Shown here: positions 11,191 to 19,961 of the stretch, in pieces | How the letters are laid out: every line of letters starts with the position of its first letter | Numbering within the stretch: position 1 is the stretch's first letter | Source: Thecamonas trahens ATCC 50062 | Lineage: Eukaryota; Apusozoa; Apusomonadida; Apusomonadidae | Direction: 5' to 3' | Assembly (NCBI RefSeq): GCF_000142905.1 | Contig: NW_013657662.1 | Location: 463,021 to 527,020, forward strand | Length of the DNA: 64,000 nt | Made by a program: the position numbers and the translations under genes | The notes under the pieces: model-generated | Database searches by the model: none | What the model saw: only the letters and a program-made list of their open reading frames with translations | Told to the model about the DNA's origin: nothing

Positions 11191-11805
11191 ATGAGCTTTA
11201 TCGGACGTAGTGTTCTTCCTGGAGCTGCGCGTGCTGTGCGTAGCATCGGGCAGAGGAGCCAGGTGCGACTCGGCTCGAGGAGCAGCAGCAGCGGTGTGGG
11301 TGGTGGCAACGCTCGGGCCACCCAGTCTCGGAACAACGCTCTGTTGGCCCTGGCTCTTACGGGATTCGGTGTTGGAACGTATTGGTGGACTATGTCGGCA
11401 GTCTCAAATGTAGGTCTTCTTCTCCTTCTTCTATCTCTCTATCTAGCCTGTGCCTTGGGAGCTGCACCTTCTCTGCTCGGATCGAACGCCTGCTCGTGTC
11501 GCGTCATGCAGTTGGGATGAAGGCGGGGGGGAGGGGGGCAGGTGCCGGCATGACACGCACATGCACCGACTTGGCTCACTCACATACTATATATTGGGGA
11601 TGGAAACGGACTTGGAAATGCGGTTCGGGCCGGGATCGCTCGGAATGGCTTGTATCGGACGTGGTATTGGTTGGGGCGACCGGATCAATGGTGGACTCGA
11701 CCTGGGGTGGGTGGTGTGTAGAACGACTTTAACAAGGTTGATGAGATGGGCAACCTCATTGTTCCGGGATCGTCGGCAGCAGCTTCGTCGTCGTCATCGT
11801 CGTGA
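11191..11805 (+). CDS. COA3: COA3/CCDC56-like cytochrome c oxidase assembly factor (two exons)
   Basis: Exon 1 is 11191-11409 and exon 2 is 11722-11805, giving a 100-residue protein. The 312-nt phase-0 intron starts gtaggt and ends tgtgtag. The N-terminus is Arg/Ser-rich like a mitochondrial targeting sequence. The core RNNALLALALTGFGVG then YWWTMSAVS is the single inner-membrane helix, and exon 2 supplies NDFNKVDEMGNLIVP, matching the helix plus acidic tail of COA3 (RN..TG....Y.Y....V..DDF.DE). COA3 works with COX14 in COX1 maturation. The protein ends in a serine run. A CA-rich tract lies just upstream (about 11154-11172). Without splicing the frame stops at 11520 inside the intron. Confidence 0.65.
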
Positions 11806-11848
11806 GTCTCAATGGCTTGAAGTTAGCCAATCGTTGTGATGTATGCGT

Positions 11849-14482
11849 TCAATGGTTGATGAGCCTGGTGCGCTCGGTAGGGAAACTGGGGGCACTGTGG
11901 TCGATGCGCTCGTGGTCGCTGCCGTCGCCGTGGCTGTGGCTGTGGCCATGGCTTGGGCCGTGGGCAAAGCCCATGTAAACGAGGGCGCAAAAGCCAATGC
12001 AGTCGATGGCCAGCGCTGAGAGCTTGATGATCTCAAACTGCTGGGCCCAAGCAATGTGCGAGAGCTCGTTGAAGTAGATGAGCTCGGTGGCGGTGAGCAC
12101 GCCGAGCGGGAGGCCTGACCACAGCAAATCAAGCGCGAGTAGCGACTCAAGCTTTTGAATCGAGTGGTGGGTGGCGTGATCAAGGGTGCGGAAGCCGTGG
12201 CGGAACATGCTCTTGACCATCATCCACATCATCTTCACCCGGATGAACGCGAGTCCGATCTTCCACACCACAAGCATCATGAAAAACATCGGAGCGTTCT
12301 GGCACGTCAGATCCGGCGGGTCGCGGCTCTTGTCTGTGTCATCTGGCAAGCCCTCCGCCCGGTTTGCAGTGATCCGGTTTGCCCGGCTCATTTCCGCCGA
12401 GAGCTTGTACACCACCATCGACGGGATGACGCCAACAATGGTGAGAATGAGCCGGACAATGAGAAAGGTCGTCTCGAGCTGCTCCTTGACCTCGTCTTCG
12501 TCAGACTCACTACTTTCTGCGCCAAGCACACCGCGGTACGACGACGATGATGACGACGACGACGAGTCGCTGTACTGGTCGCGCTGCGAGACAATGACCA
12601 CCTTGACCAACAGTGCAATGTCGGCAAGCAGATCAGCAAGCCCGCCAAAGTGGATGAAGAGGACAATGAGAAAGTAGAGCGGCAGCGCTCGTGACTCGAG
12701 CTTGGCCACCATCCAGGCGAGAGGAAGGAGCGCAAAGGCAGCGACTGCCATGACTGCGCCCTCGACTACAAAGGGAGCAAGGAATGCAGTCAGGACAAAC
12801 GCGGCAAGGACAGTGCACCCGCCCAAAGACTTGATCGACCGGTATCCGCGCCGGATAGTCTTCACAATGTCGAGCGCCACTTCGTTGAGGCCAAACGACC
12901 TGACCCAGACAGATGCGCCGATAGCAGCCAGAACAAAGATGCCACAGGTGATGGCGAGCATGAGATGCTTCTGCTTGGCGGTCAGCGACGATGGCTGCCA
13001 CTCGGCCGGTGCAGGCGCGTTTGTGCAGTACACAACCGCATTGTCCTGGTCCATCACGCTGTCGTGCTCGATGGCGCTTGCCAGGCCAAAGCCGTTGATG
13101 GTGACAAAGCGGCGGTCCGCCACCACACGCTCGATGTGGCCAACAATCTTGGGCGCTGAGAAGATCACCCGAGAGTAGCCGAGCTTGAAGCACGGAAAGT
13201 TGACCATCGAGACCTGGAGATGCGAGCCCAGAACAAGTGGCGTCGGCGAGGGCGGAAAGTTCGGCTGAACGTCGGCGTTATCGTCAAACTCAAGCATCGC
13301 CGACACGAGGCTCAGGTTGAAGCCGGCACCCGAGCTTTGTAGAAAGTCACAGTTTGTGAGCGGGATAAGAAAGTCTTGTGGCGAGCCGCCGTTGTCAAGC
13401 ATCACAGCGGGCTTGTCGATGTAGGTCACCGCATCCGAGCACATCATGTCGCGCAGCATATCGTAGCGAACAAGTGCCTGGCTGATGCCGGCGAGGACAA
13501 GTGTACCAGGGCCTGAAACTGTTCCATGGCTAATCCGCGGATAAACCCCCCGGAGCGTCACTTTGGTGCCGATCCCGAGGTGTATCTCGCCGCCGTTGCG
13601 GACGTTGATTGGGGCGAGAAACCGCGGGTTGACCAGGTCGACCACCATGTCGTAGCCGTCGCCGAAGATCAGCTTGCCGCCGTCGACGTCGATGGAGCCG
13701 ACGGAAAACGAGAGCGAGAACAGTGTATTGCCATACGTGACGGCGCCCTGTGAGCCGATCTTCAAGTCGATGTTGCTCACTTCGGCGCCGATTGTGGCCG
13801 TCGTGTTGAAAGTGACTTGCGGGAGAGACGGCGGTTCACCCGAGGGGCTCGCCGGCCCACGCAGAATAGACATGATTGCGTTATCAAACAAGCCACTGAT
13901 GAAGATCACCTCGACAGCTGGATCGGTGATGACTAGGCCGGTGAATAATTGATAGCTGGAGGAGGACCATTGCGACGGCTGGGTTGAGATGTATGGCGAG
14001 AGCTGGACCATCAGGTAAATACCTAACTGTTCAAAAGCCGCATTCACCGCCGCCAGCTTGAGGTTAACGACTGGATGAGGGCCAAAGTGCATTGGCCCGT
14101 TGAGCATGCAGTTGATGTTGAGGCGGGGCGCAGCGATGGAGGACTCCGTCGACGTGAAGGCAATGGAGCTTGATGAGTCGCATACGACAGAGAATGAAGC
14201 ATCAAGCTCACCAAAGCCATCCTTTGGAGTCACACTCATCGATCTAGCAGTTGCCTGGAGATCGGTTGGCAAAGTGAGCTTGAGATCACTGCCGCTCTCC
14301 AGAGTGATAACCACGTCCGAGTCGGAGTTTGGCACATGCGGAGGGTCCCACACCGCCTTGTTGCTCCAATCGCAAACACCGTCGCAAACGAGCTGGTGCT
14401 TGACCCCAAGCGCAGTGGAGGGAGAGTAAACCACAATGACAACAAGCACAAGAAACAGGAAGAGCCGCCACTTGGTCACCAT
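11849..14482 (-). CDS. Unrecognised multi-pass membrane protein with large ectodomain and His-rich tail
   Basis: 877 residues. A signal peptide (MVTKWRLFLFLVLVVIVVYS) is followed by an ectodomain of about 480 residues rich in short beta-strand-like segments, which could be a beta-helix. About seven to eight hydrophobic helices then fill roughly 505-840. An acidic/Ser-rich loop sits between them (poly-Ser, then ESSESDEDE). After the last helix comes a His-rich stretch, GPSHGHSHSHGDGSDH, that could bind metal. The arrangement (exported domain, then helices) suggests a receptor or channel-like surface protein. I cannot assign a family. It is divergent from EFL copy 1, with 232 bp between starts, and ends 43 bp from the COA3-like gene. 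Confidence 0.8.
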   Translation of the reverse strand: MVTKWRLFLFLVLVVIVVYSPSTALGVKHQLVCDGVCDWSNKAVWDPPHVPNSDSDVVITLESGSDLKLTLPTDLQATARSMSVTPKDGFGELDASFSVVCDSSSSIAFTSTESSIAAPRLNINCMLNGPMHFGPHPVVNLKLAAVNAAFEQLGIYLMVQLSPYISTQPSQWSSSSYQLFTGLVITDPAVEVIFISGLFDNAIMSILRGPASPSGEPPSLPQVTFNTTATIGAEVSNIDLKIGSQGAVTYGNTLFSLSFSVGSIDVDGGKLIFGDGYDMVVDLVNPRFLAPINVRNGGEIHLGIGTKVTLRGVYPRISHGTVSGPGTLVLAGISQALVRYDMLRDMMCSDAVTYIDKPAVMLDNGGSPQDFLIPLTNCDFLQSSGAGFNLSLVSAMLEFDDNADVQPNFPPSPTPLVLGSHLQVSMVNFPCFKLGYSRVIFSAPKIVGHIERVVADRRFVTINGFGLASAIEHDSVMDQDNAVVYCTNAPAPAEWQPSSLTAKQKHLMLAITCGIFVLAAIGASVWVRSFGLNEVALDIVKTIRRGYRSIKSLGGCTVLAAFVLTAFLAPFVVEGAVMAVAAFALLPLAWMVAKLESRALPLYFLIVLFIHFGGLADLLADIALLVKVVIVSQRDQYSDSSSSSSSSSYRGVLGAESSESDEDEVKEQLETTFLIVRLILTIVGVIPSMVVYKLSAEMSRANRITANRAEGLPDDTDKSRDPPDLTCQNAPMFFMMLVVWKIGLAFIRVKMMWMMVKSMFRHGFRTLDHATHHSIQKLESLLALDLLWSGLPLGVLTATELIYFNELSHIAWAQQFEIIKLSALAIDCIGFCALVYMGFAHGPSHGHSHSHGDGSDHERIDHSAPSFPTERTRLINH

Positions 14483-14673
14483 GGCTGGATCGGTGTCTGA
14501 GCGGCCGGCCGTGCGGTGAGGAGAGTGACAGATGCCTCGATCCGCCGGCGTCTTCCCTCAACATGTTGATAGGTGGCGGAGGGGGTTGGTCGAAGTGGAC
14601 GGAGCGCGAAAAAATATTCGCCATCCACAATCCACAATCCCACAACTTCTTCCCCCGCGACCCGACCCCCCCA

Positions 14674-14714
14674 CGGACAACACACCGCACCACTTATCTT
14701 AGACCGAAGCAAAC
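14674..14714 (+). promoter_or_regulatory. Conserved EFL leader/core promoter, copy 1
   Basis: The roughly 41 bases directly before the ATG, from acggacaacacaccg to gaccgaagcaaac, recur before all three EFL genes in the window. In copies 1 and 2 the identity reaches about 125 bp upstream, including an A-run followed by tattcgcc and paired atccacaatcc. In copy 3 only this block is kept. Conservation of exactly this stretch suggests an initiator plus 5' leader. Confidence 0.55.
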
Positions 14715-16151
14715 ATGTCTGCTGAGACCTTTGACCCCGCCCGCAAGCTCAACGTCGTCATCATTGGCCACGTCGATGCTGGCAAGTCCACCATGACCGG
14801 CCGTCTCATCTACGAGCTCGGCGGCATCGACGAGCGCGCCAAGGAGAAGCTCGAGCAGGCTGCTGCCGAGAACAACAAGGCCGGTTTCGCCTTTGCCTAC
14901 TTCATGGACACGTCCAAGGAGGAGCGTGAGCGCGGTATCACCATCGACTGCCAGACGTCGTCGTTCCGCACCACCAACTACGACTACTCGATCACCGACG
15001 CCCCCGGTCATGCCGATTTTATCACTAACATGATCACCGGTGCCGGCCAGGCTGACGTCGCGGTCCTCATGGTCCCGGCTGACGGTAACTTCGAGGCATC
15101 GATTGCCAAGCCGTCCGGCATGATGGCTGGTGGCCAGACCCGCCAGCACGCCAACCTCGCCAACCTGCTCGGCATCAAGCAGCTCGTGGTTTGCGTCAAC
15201 AAGATGGATTCGTCTGAGGGCGGCGCCTACAACGAGGCTCGTTTCAACGAGATCCGCGATGAGGTCTCGCGCATGATCGACGAGGCTGGCTTCCACTCGG
15301 CCACTGTCCCGATCATCCCGGTTTCCGGCTGGGTTGGTGACAACCTCACCTCGCCGACCGAGAACATGCCGTGGTACAACGGCTGGTCCGGCCGGTACGG
15401 CTACACCGCCAAGCGCAAGAAGAAGGGCTTCGAGATTGTCGGCGGCACCGAGATCAAGGGCAAGACCCTTGTCGAGGCGCTCGACAACTACATGCGCATC
15501 CCCGACCGTGACGCCAACGGCCCGCTCCACCTTTCGGTTTCGGGCTCGCGCCTCATCCCGGGCCAGGGTCTCGTGACCATGGGCCGGATTGAGATCGGTA
15601 CCATCCGCAAGGACGACGTCGTCGCGCTCGCGCGCAACGGCCTGTCTGGCAAGACCTTCTCGATCCAGATGCACCACCAGGACGTGGACGCCGGTATTGC
15701 TGGCTTCAACGTTGGCATTGTGGTCAAGTTCCCGAAGGGCACCAAGCCGAAGCAGGTCAAGCGTGGTGACCTCCTGTACCGCCCGGCTGACTACGCCGAC
15801 AAGCAGGAGCTCCTCCCGCGCCGCGTCAAGTCGTTCCGCGCCATGATCCGCGTGCAGAACCACCCTGGTGACCTCAAGGTCGGCTTCTGCCCGCAGATGT
15901 GCGTGCGTACCGGCCGGTGCGCTTCGCGCATTTCGGAGATCCACTGGGTGATGGGCAAGCGCACTGCTGGCCAGAAGCTCGAGAACCCGGAGTTCGTCCG
16001 CAAGCACGAGATGGCCGAGATCACCTTCGAGCCGCAGGGCTTCCTCTACTGCGAGACCTTTGAGCGCTCGGAGTCGTACGGCCGTGTTGCCGGCCTCGAG
16101 TCGAAGACCCTTGTCTTCATGGGCAAGATCATCGATGTTGAGTACGCTTAA
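14715..16151 (+). CDS. EFL: Elongation factor-like GTPase (EFL), copy 1
   Basis: 478-residue translational GTPase. The G-domain motifs are GHVDAGKS (18-25), DAPGH (95-99) and NKMD (162-165), as in eEF1A, which carries aminoacyl-tRNA to the ribosome. It is EFL and not canonical eEF1A. The Switch II region reads DAPGHADF where eEF1A has GHRDF. A segment around [20 protein letters not shown] and the C-terminus GRVAGLESKTLVFMGKII follow the EFL pattern. Domain 3 is divergent (KSFRAMIRVQNHPGDLKVGF). EFL replaces or co-exists with eEF1A in scattered eukaryote lineages. The frame is intact, codons are strongly G/C-ending and there is no intron. It is the left member of a tandem pair. Confidence 0.93.
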   Translation: MSAETFDPARKLNVVIIGHVDAGKSTMTGRLIYELGGIDERAKEKLEQAAAENNKAGFAFAYFMDTSKEERERGITIDCQTSSFRTTNYDYSITDAPGHADFITNMITGAGQADVAVLMVPADGNFEASIAKPSGMMAGGQTRQHANLANLLGIKQLVVCVNKMDSSEGGAYNEARFNEIRDEVSRMIDEAGFHSATVPIIPVSGWVGDNLTSPTENMPWYNGWSGRYGYTAKRKKKGFEIVGGTEIKGKTLVEALDNYMRIPDRDANGPLHLSVSGSRLIPGQGLVTMGRIEIGTIRKDDVVALARNGLSGKTFSIQMHHQDVDAGIAGFNVGIVVKFPKGTKPKQVKRGDLLYRPADYADKQELLPRRVKSFRAMIRVQNHPGDLKVGFCPQMCVRTGRCASRISEIHWVMGKRTAGQKLENPEFVRKHEMAEITFEPQGFLYCETFERSESYGRVAGLESKTLVFMGKIIDVEYA

Positions 16152-16372
16152 ATCGGACCACTTTTGGACACGAGGGAAGAGATGGGAATGAGCGAGAGAG
16201 AGTTGATCGCGAGTGGTGCGCGATGTGAGCGAGCAGATGGTTGCGGGCGGGCTCGGGCGTGGGTGCGGGTGCGGGGACATTCGTTTGGACAAAGTGGACG
16301 GAACGCGAAAAAATATTCGCCATCCACAATCCACAATCCCACAACTTCTTCCCCCGCGACCCGACCCCCCCA

Positions 16373-16413
16373 CGGACAACACACCGCACCACTTATCTTA
16401 GACCGAAGCAAAC
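16373..16413 (+). promoter_or_regulatory. Conserved EFL leader/core promoter, copy 2
   Basis: Same block as at 14674-14714, inside the tandem duplication, directly before the ATG of the frameshifted EFL copy. The promoter is intact even though the coding frame is broken. Confidence 0.55.
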
Positions 16414-17849
16414 ATGTCTGCTGAGACCTTTGACCCCGCCCGCAAGCTCAACGTCGTCATCATTGGCCACGTCGATGCTGGCAAGTCCACCATGACCGGC
16501 CGTCTCATCTACGAGCTCGGCGGCATCGACGAGCGTGCCAAGGAGAAGCTCGAGCAGGCTGCTGCCGAGAACAACAAGGCCGGTTTCGCCTTTGCCTACT
16601 TCATGGACACGTCCAAGGAGGAGCGTGAGCGCGGTATCACCATCGACTGCCAGACGTCGTCGTTCCGCACCACCAACTACGACTACTCGATCACCGACGC
16701 CCCCGGTCATGCCGATTTTATCACGAACATGATCACCGGTGCCGGCCAGGCTGACGTCGCGGTCCTCATGGTCCCGGCTGACGGTAACTTCGAGGCATCG
16801 ATTGCCAAGCCGTCCGGCATGATGGCTGGTGGCCAGACCCGCCAGCACGCCAACCTCGCCAACCTGCTCGGCATCAAGCAGCTCGTGGTTTGCGTCAACA
16901 AGATGGATTCGTCGAGGGCGGCGCCTACAACGAGGCTCGTTTCAACGAGATCCGCGATGAGGTCTCGCGCATGATCGACGAGGCTGGCTTCCACTCGGCC
17001 ACTGTCCCGATCATCCCGGTTTCCGGCTGGGTTGGTGACAACCTCACCTCGCCGACCGAGAACATGCCGTGGTACAACGGCTGGTCCGGCCGGTACGGCT
17101 ACACCGCCAAGCGCAAGAAGAAGGGCTTCGAGATTGTCGGCGGCACCGAGATCAAGGGCAAGACCCTTGTCGAGGCGCTCGACAACTACATGCGCATCCC
17201 CGACCGTGACGCCAACGGCCCGCTCCACCTTTCGGTTTCGGGCTCGCGCCTCATCCCGGGCCAGGGTCTCGTGACCATGGGCCGGATTGAGATCGGTACC
17301 ATCCGCAAGGACGACGTCGTCGCGCTCGCGCGCAACGGCCTGTCTGGCAAGACCTTCTCGATCCAGATGCACCACCAGGACGTGGACGCCGGTATTGCTG
17401 GCTTCAACGTCGGCATTGTGGTCAAGTTCCCGAAGGGCACCAAGCCGAAGCAGGTCAAGCGTGGTGACCTCCTGTACCGCCCGGCTGACTACGCCGACAA
17501 GCAGGAGCTCCTCCCGCGCCGTGTCAAGTCGTTCCGCGCCATGATCCGCGTGCAGAACCACCCTGGTGACCTCAAGGTCGGCTTCTGCCCGCAGATGTGC
17601 GTGCGTACCGGCCGGTGCGCTTCGCGCATTTCGGAGATCCACTGGGTGATGGGCAAGCGCACTGCTGGCCAGAAGCTCGAGAACCCGGAGTTCGTCCGCA
17701 AGCACGAGATGGCCGAGATCACCTTCGAGCCGCAGGGCTTCCTCTACTGCGAGACCTTTGAGCGCTCGGAGTCGTACGGCCGTGTTGCCGGCCTCGAGTC
17801 GAAGACCCTTGTCTTCATGGGCAAGATCATCGATGTTGAGTACGCTTAA
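16414..17849 (+). pseudogene. EFL: EFL copy 2, broken by a one-base deletion
   Basis: Nearly identical to copies 1 and 3, but one base is missing at about 16913, just after the NKMD motif (codons for NKMDSS). Copy 1 reads tcgtctgaggg and copy 3 tcgtcggaggg, while copy 2 reads tcgtcgaggg. Translation from the ATG gives 186 residues and stops at 16974. The remaining 310 codons continue undamaged in the next frame to 17849. As sequenced it would make a G-domain fragment without domains 2 and 3. With no other lesions it is either a very recent pseudogene or a sequencing or assembly error. Confidence 0.85.
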
Positions 17850-18111
17850 ATCGGACCACTTTTGGACACGAGGGAAGAGATGGGAATGAGCGAGAGAGAG
17901 TCGATCGCGAGTGGTGCGTGATGTGAGCGAGCAGATGGTTGCGGGCGGGCAAGGGCGGGGCGGGTGCAGGCGCGGTGACGTTCGTTTGGACACATATCAC
18001 ATCAATCACGTGCATCACAAACCATCCTGTAGACAGCCCCACCCACACACCCAACGCGGTGAGGTGACACGCCCACGCACATTACCTCTCGCCATCAGTA
18101 ACACACCCATC

Positions 18112-19863
18112 ATGAGTATCATGTTGCTTGTCATCTGTTGCGTCATTATTATTAGTGTGGAGGGTATGACCGCCGACTTTGCGAGGAACAACTCGTTGAC
18201 GTGGACGACGCCGCAAGGAGGAGCGACACGGAGCGGAGCTGGACCCATGCCGATGACTATGTATGGACCATTGTACACATCATGGAGCAGGTCAACAAGT
18301 GTCAACGCCTTCAATACTATGGTTATTGGTTCCGTCGAAGGTTCTACCAAACTGGTTGCTCTCACCGATGTGGCTTTGAGTGTCTGGGATGTCGAGTCTG
18401 GTTCCCTTGATTATCAATACACGGTTTATCGTTGGCTCGGCTCGCATCAGTTGCAAGGCATCGCTCTCTGGCCAACTCTAGCTGGAAAGGGGGATACCCT
18501 TGTGGCATCTGTCTCTAACTCTGGCGCTGACGTCTTGTACCTCCGCGTCAATGTTGCTGCTTGGGAGCTCAAGACTGGTCAGCCGATCTGGTTCTTCACC
18601 CCAAAGGCGCCTGTTGCCGGCACTTCCATTAGTGGCATCTCGTGCGTGGCTGCCGTGGCTTCCTCTGCAGCTCCTCCTCCACCTGTCTGGTGTCTCGGCG
18701 GCTTGTTTGTCAACCAACGATCGTACATCAATACCACTCTTTACGAGCTTGATGCTTCATCCGGCAAGGTCCTTGCCGAGACGCTGCTCTTTCAGCGCTC
18801 CAACGGATTCTACCTCGACACGAGTGAGGGTGCGAGTCCGACGCTCTCAGCGGATGGCTCGATGCTGTATGTTGCATACGGCGAGTACTCGGTGATTACT
18901 ACAGGCTCGACCCGTGTCGCTGCCTACGATCTCGCCGGCGGCGTGCCTGCCCTCAAGTGGTCGGTCTCCACCGGGCTGATGGACGACCAGATTCCAGCCC
19001 TTGCCATTGTTGTTGTCTCGCCGACTCGGCTGGCAGTCGGCCTACAATCGGGCAAGTCGAGCCCAAACCCCTCGAGCGTCGTGATTCTCGATGCGGAGAC
19101 TGGTGCCACCATCGGCGAGGAGGAGGTCGAGGACGCACTTGCGTATGTGGTCGGCAAGGGCAACATGGTGTACGCAGGTGGAGCATTCGACACGGTTGTG
19201 GCCATCGACTTGCGCAACAGCGGCATGAAGACTTCGCGGATCATACTGCCGTCGGCCTCGGCGACTACCTCGGCCATTCTCGGCTCGAACGGTGCGCTCG
19301 TCTTCCAGCTCGTTCACCTCGACGCGAGCTGCTACTTTTACTATCTCGACGCGGACTCGGGCACGCCTGTGGCGTGGTCGTCGACCGAGTGCGATGGTAC
19401 CGGGCTTGCCGCTACTGATCATCTCCTCTTCCGTGGCAACAACTTTGAGGTGACGGCCGACTGCCTGGTCGAGCCGTGCCCGAGGATTGCACCTCCGCCG
19501 CCGCCGGCTCCGTGGACGCCCGATTATTATCCGCCGCCATCACCGTGGTTCCCATGGCACACGGTGGCCATCATGGGTGCGGCTGTGGTCATTGCACTTG
19601 CTATCGGTGCCATCTTTGTCATCCGGTCTCGCTATCGCCGGCGGATGAGTTACGGGCCGCTTCTCGAGCAGCCCGGCTACGTCAGCGGCCAAGGTCCAGT
19701 GATCGGAAGCGGATATGTGGGACCGGCGCCGGCGCCTGAATCGGGGCTTACACCGCCATCGTATTCCACTAACTACGGCGGGGTGGCGCCTGTGGCAGGC
19801 GGAGTGGTGGCTGCGGGCGAGGCGCCCCCGGCATACACGCCAACTACCACAGGGACTGTCTAG
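18112..19863 (+). CDS. Single-pass membrane protein with PQQ-like beta-propeller ectodomain
   Basis: 583 residues starting with a signal peptide (MSIMLLVICCVIIISVEG). The ectodomain of about 450 residues has repeated propeller-blade strands such as LVALTDVALSVWDVESGSL, VAAWELKTGQPIWF, YELDASSGKVLAE, VVILDAETGATIG and YYLDADSGTPVAW. These resemble PQQ/quinoprotein-type repeats, but I see no evidence for bound PQQ or dehydrogenase residues. A proline-rich stretch precedes one transmembrane helix (VAIMGAAVVIALAIGAIFVI) and a basic stop-transfer (RSRYRRR). The roughly 75-residue cytoplasmic tail is Gly/Pro/Tyr-rich. The start at 18112 is the ATG directly before the signal sequence. Role unknown, probably cell-surface. 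Confidence 0.75.
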   Translation: MSIMLLVICCVIIISVEGMTADFARNNSLTWTTPQGGATRSGAGPMPMTMYGPLYTSWSRSTSVNAFNTMVIGSVEGSTKLVALTDVALSVWDVESGSLDYQYTVYRWLGSHQLQGIALWPTLAGKGDTLVASVSNSGADVLYLRVNVAAWELKTGQPIWFFTPKAPVAGTSISGISCVAAVASSAAPPPPVWCLGGLFVNQRSYINTTLYELDASSGKVLAETLLFQRSNGFYLDTSEGASPTLSADGSMLYVAYGEYSVITTGSTRVAAYDLAGGVPALKWSVSTGLMDDQIPALAIVVVSPTRLAVGLQSGKSSPNPSSVVILDAETGATIGEEEVEDALAYVVGKGNMVYAGGAFDTVVAIDLRNSGMKTSRIILPSASATTSAILGSNGALVFQLVHLDASCYFYYLDADSGTPVAWSSTECDGTGLAATDHLLFRGNNFEVTADCLVEPCPRIAPPPPPAPWTPDYYPPPSPWFPWHTVAIMGAAVVIALAIGAIFVIRSRYRRRMSYGPLLEQPGYVSGQGPVIGSGYVGPAPAPESGLTPPSYSTNYGGVAPVAGGVVAAGEAPPAYTPTTTGTV

Positions 19864-19961
19864 ATCTTACACTCTGTGACTGTTTAGCCTGGTGAGCGCG
19901 ACATTGAAGAGATGGGCAGCTTGTTGTGCGCCATCAGTATAAAGCCTGGGTGCTTCTTACT

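Larger units (their letters stand above)
14590..17995 (+). repeat. Tandem 1.7-kb duplication carrying EFL copies 1 and 2
   Basis: Two direct repeats offset by 1699 bp, about 14590-16288 and 16289-17995. Each contains about 125 bp of upstream sequence, the EFL reading frame and about 140 bp of shared 3' flank (starting atcggaccacttttgg). Coding identity is nearly complete, with only a few scattered synonymous differences plus the one-base loss in copy 2. The 3' flanks diverge more, for example near 16250 against 17945. Confidence 0.92.

Noticed and set aside
14694-16382. A 562-codon open frame antisense to EFL copy 1 (and similar ones opposite copies 2 and 3).
   Set aside because: It is the mirror of strongly G/C-ending codons in the sense gene; the translation is a biased string without recognisable domains and is disrupted wherever the real gene ends.
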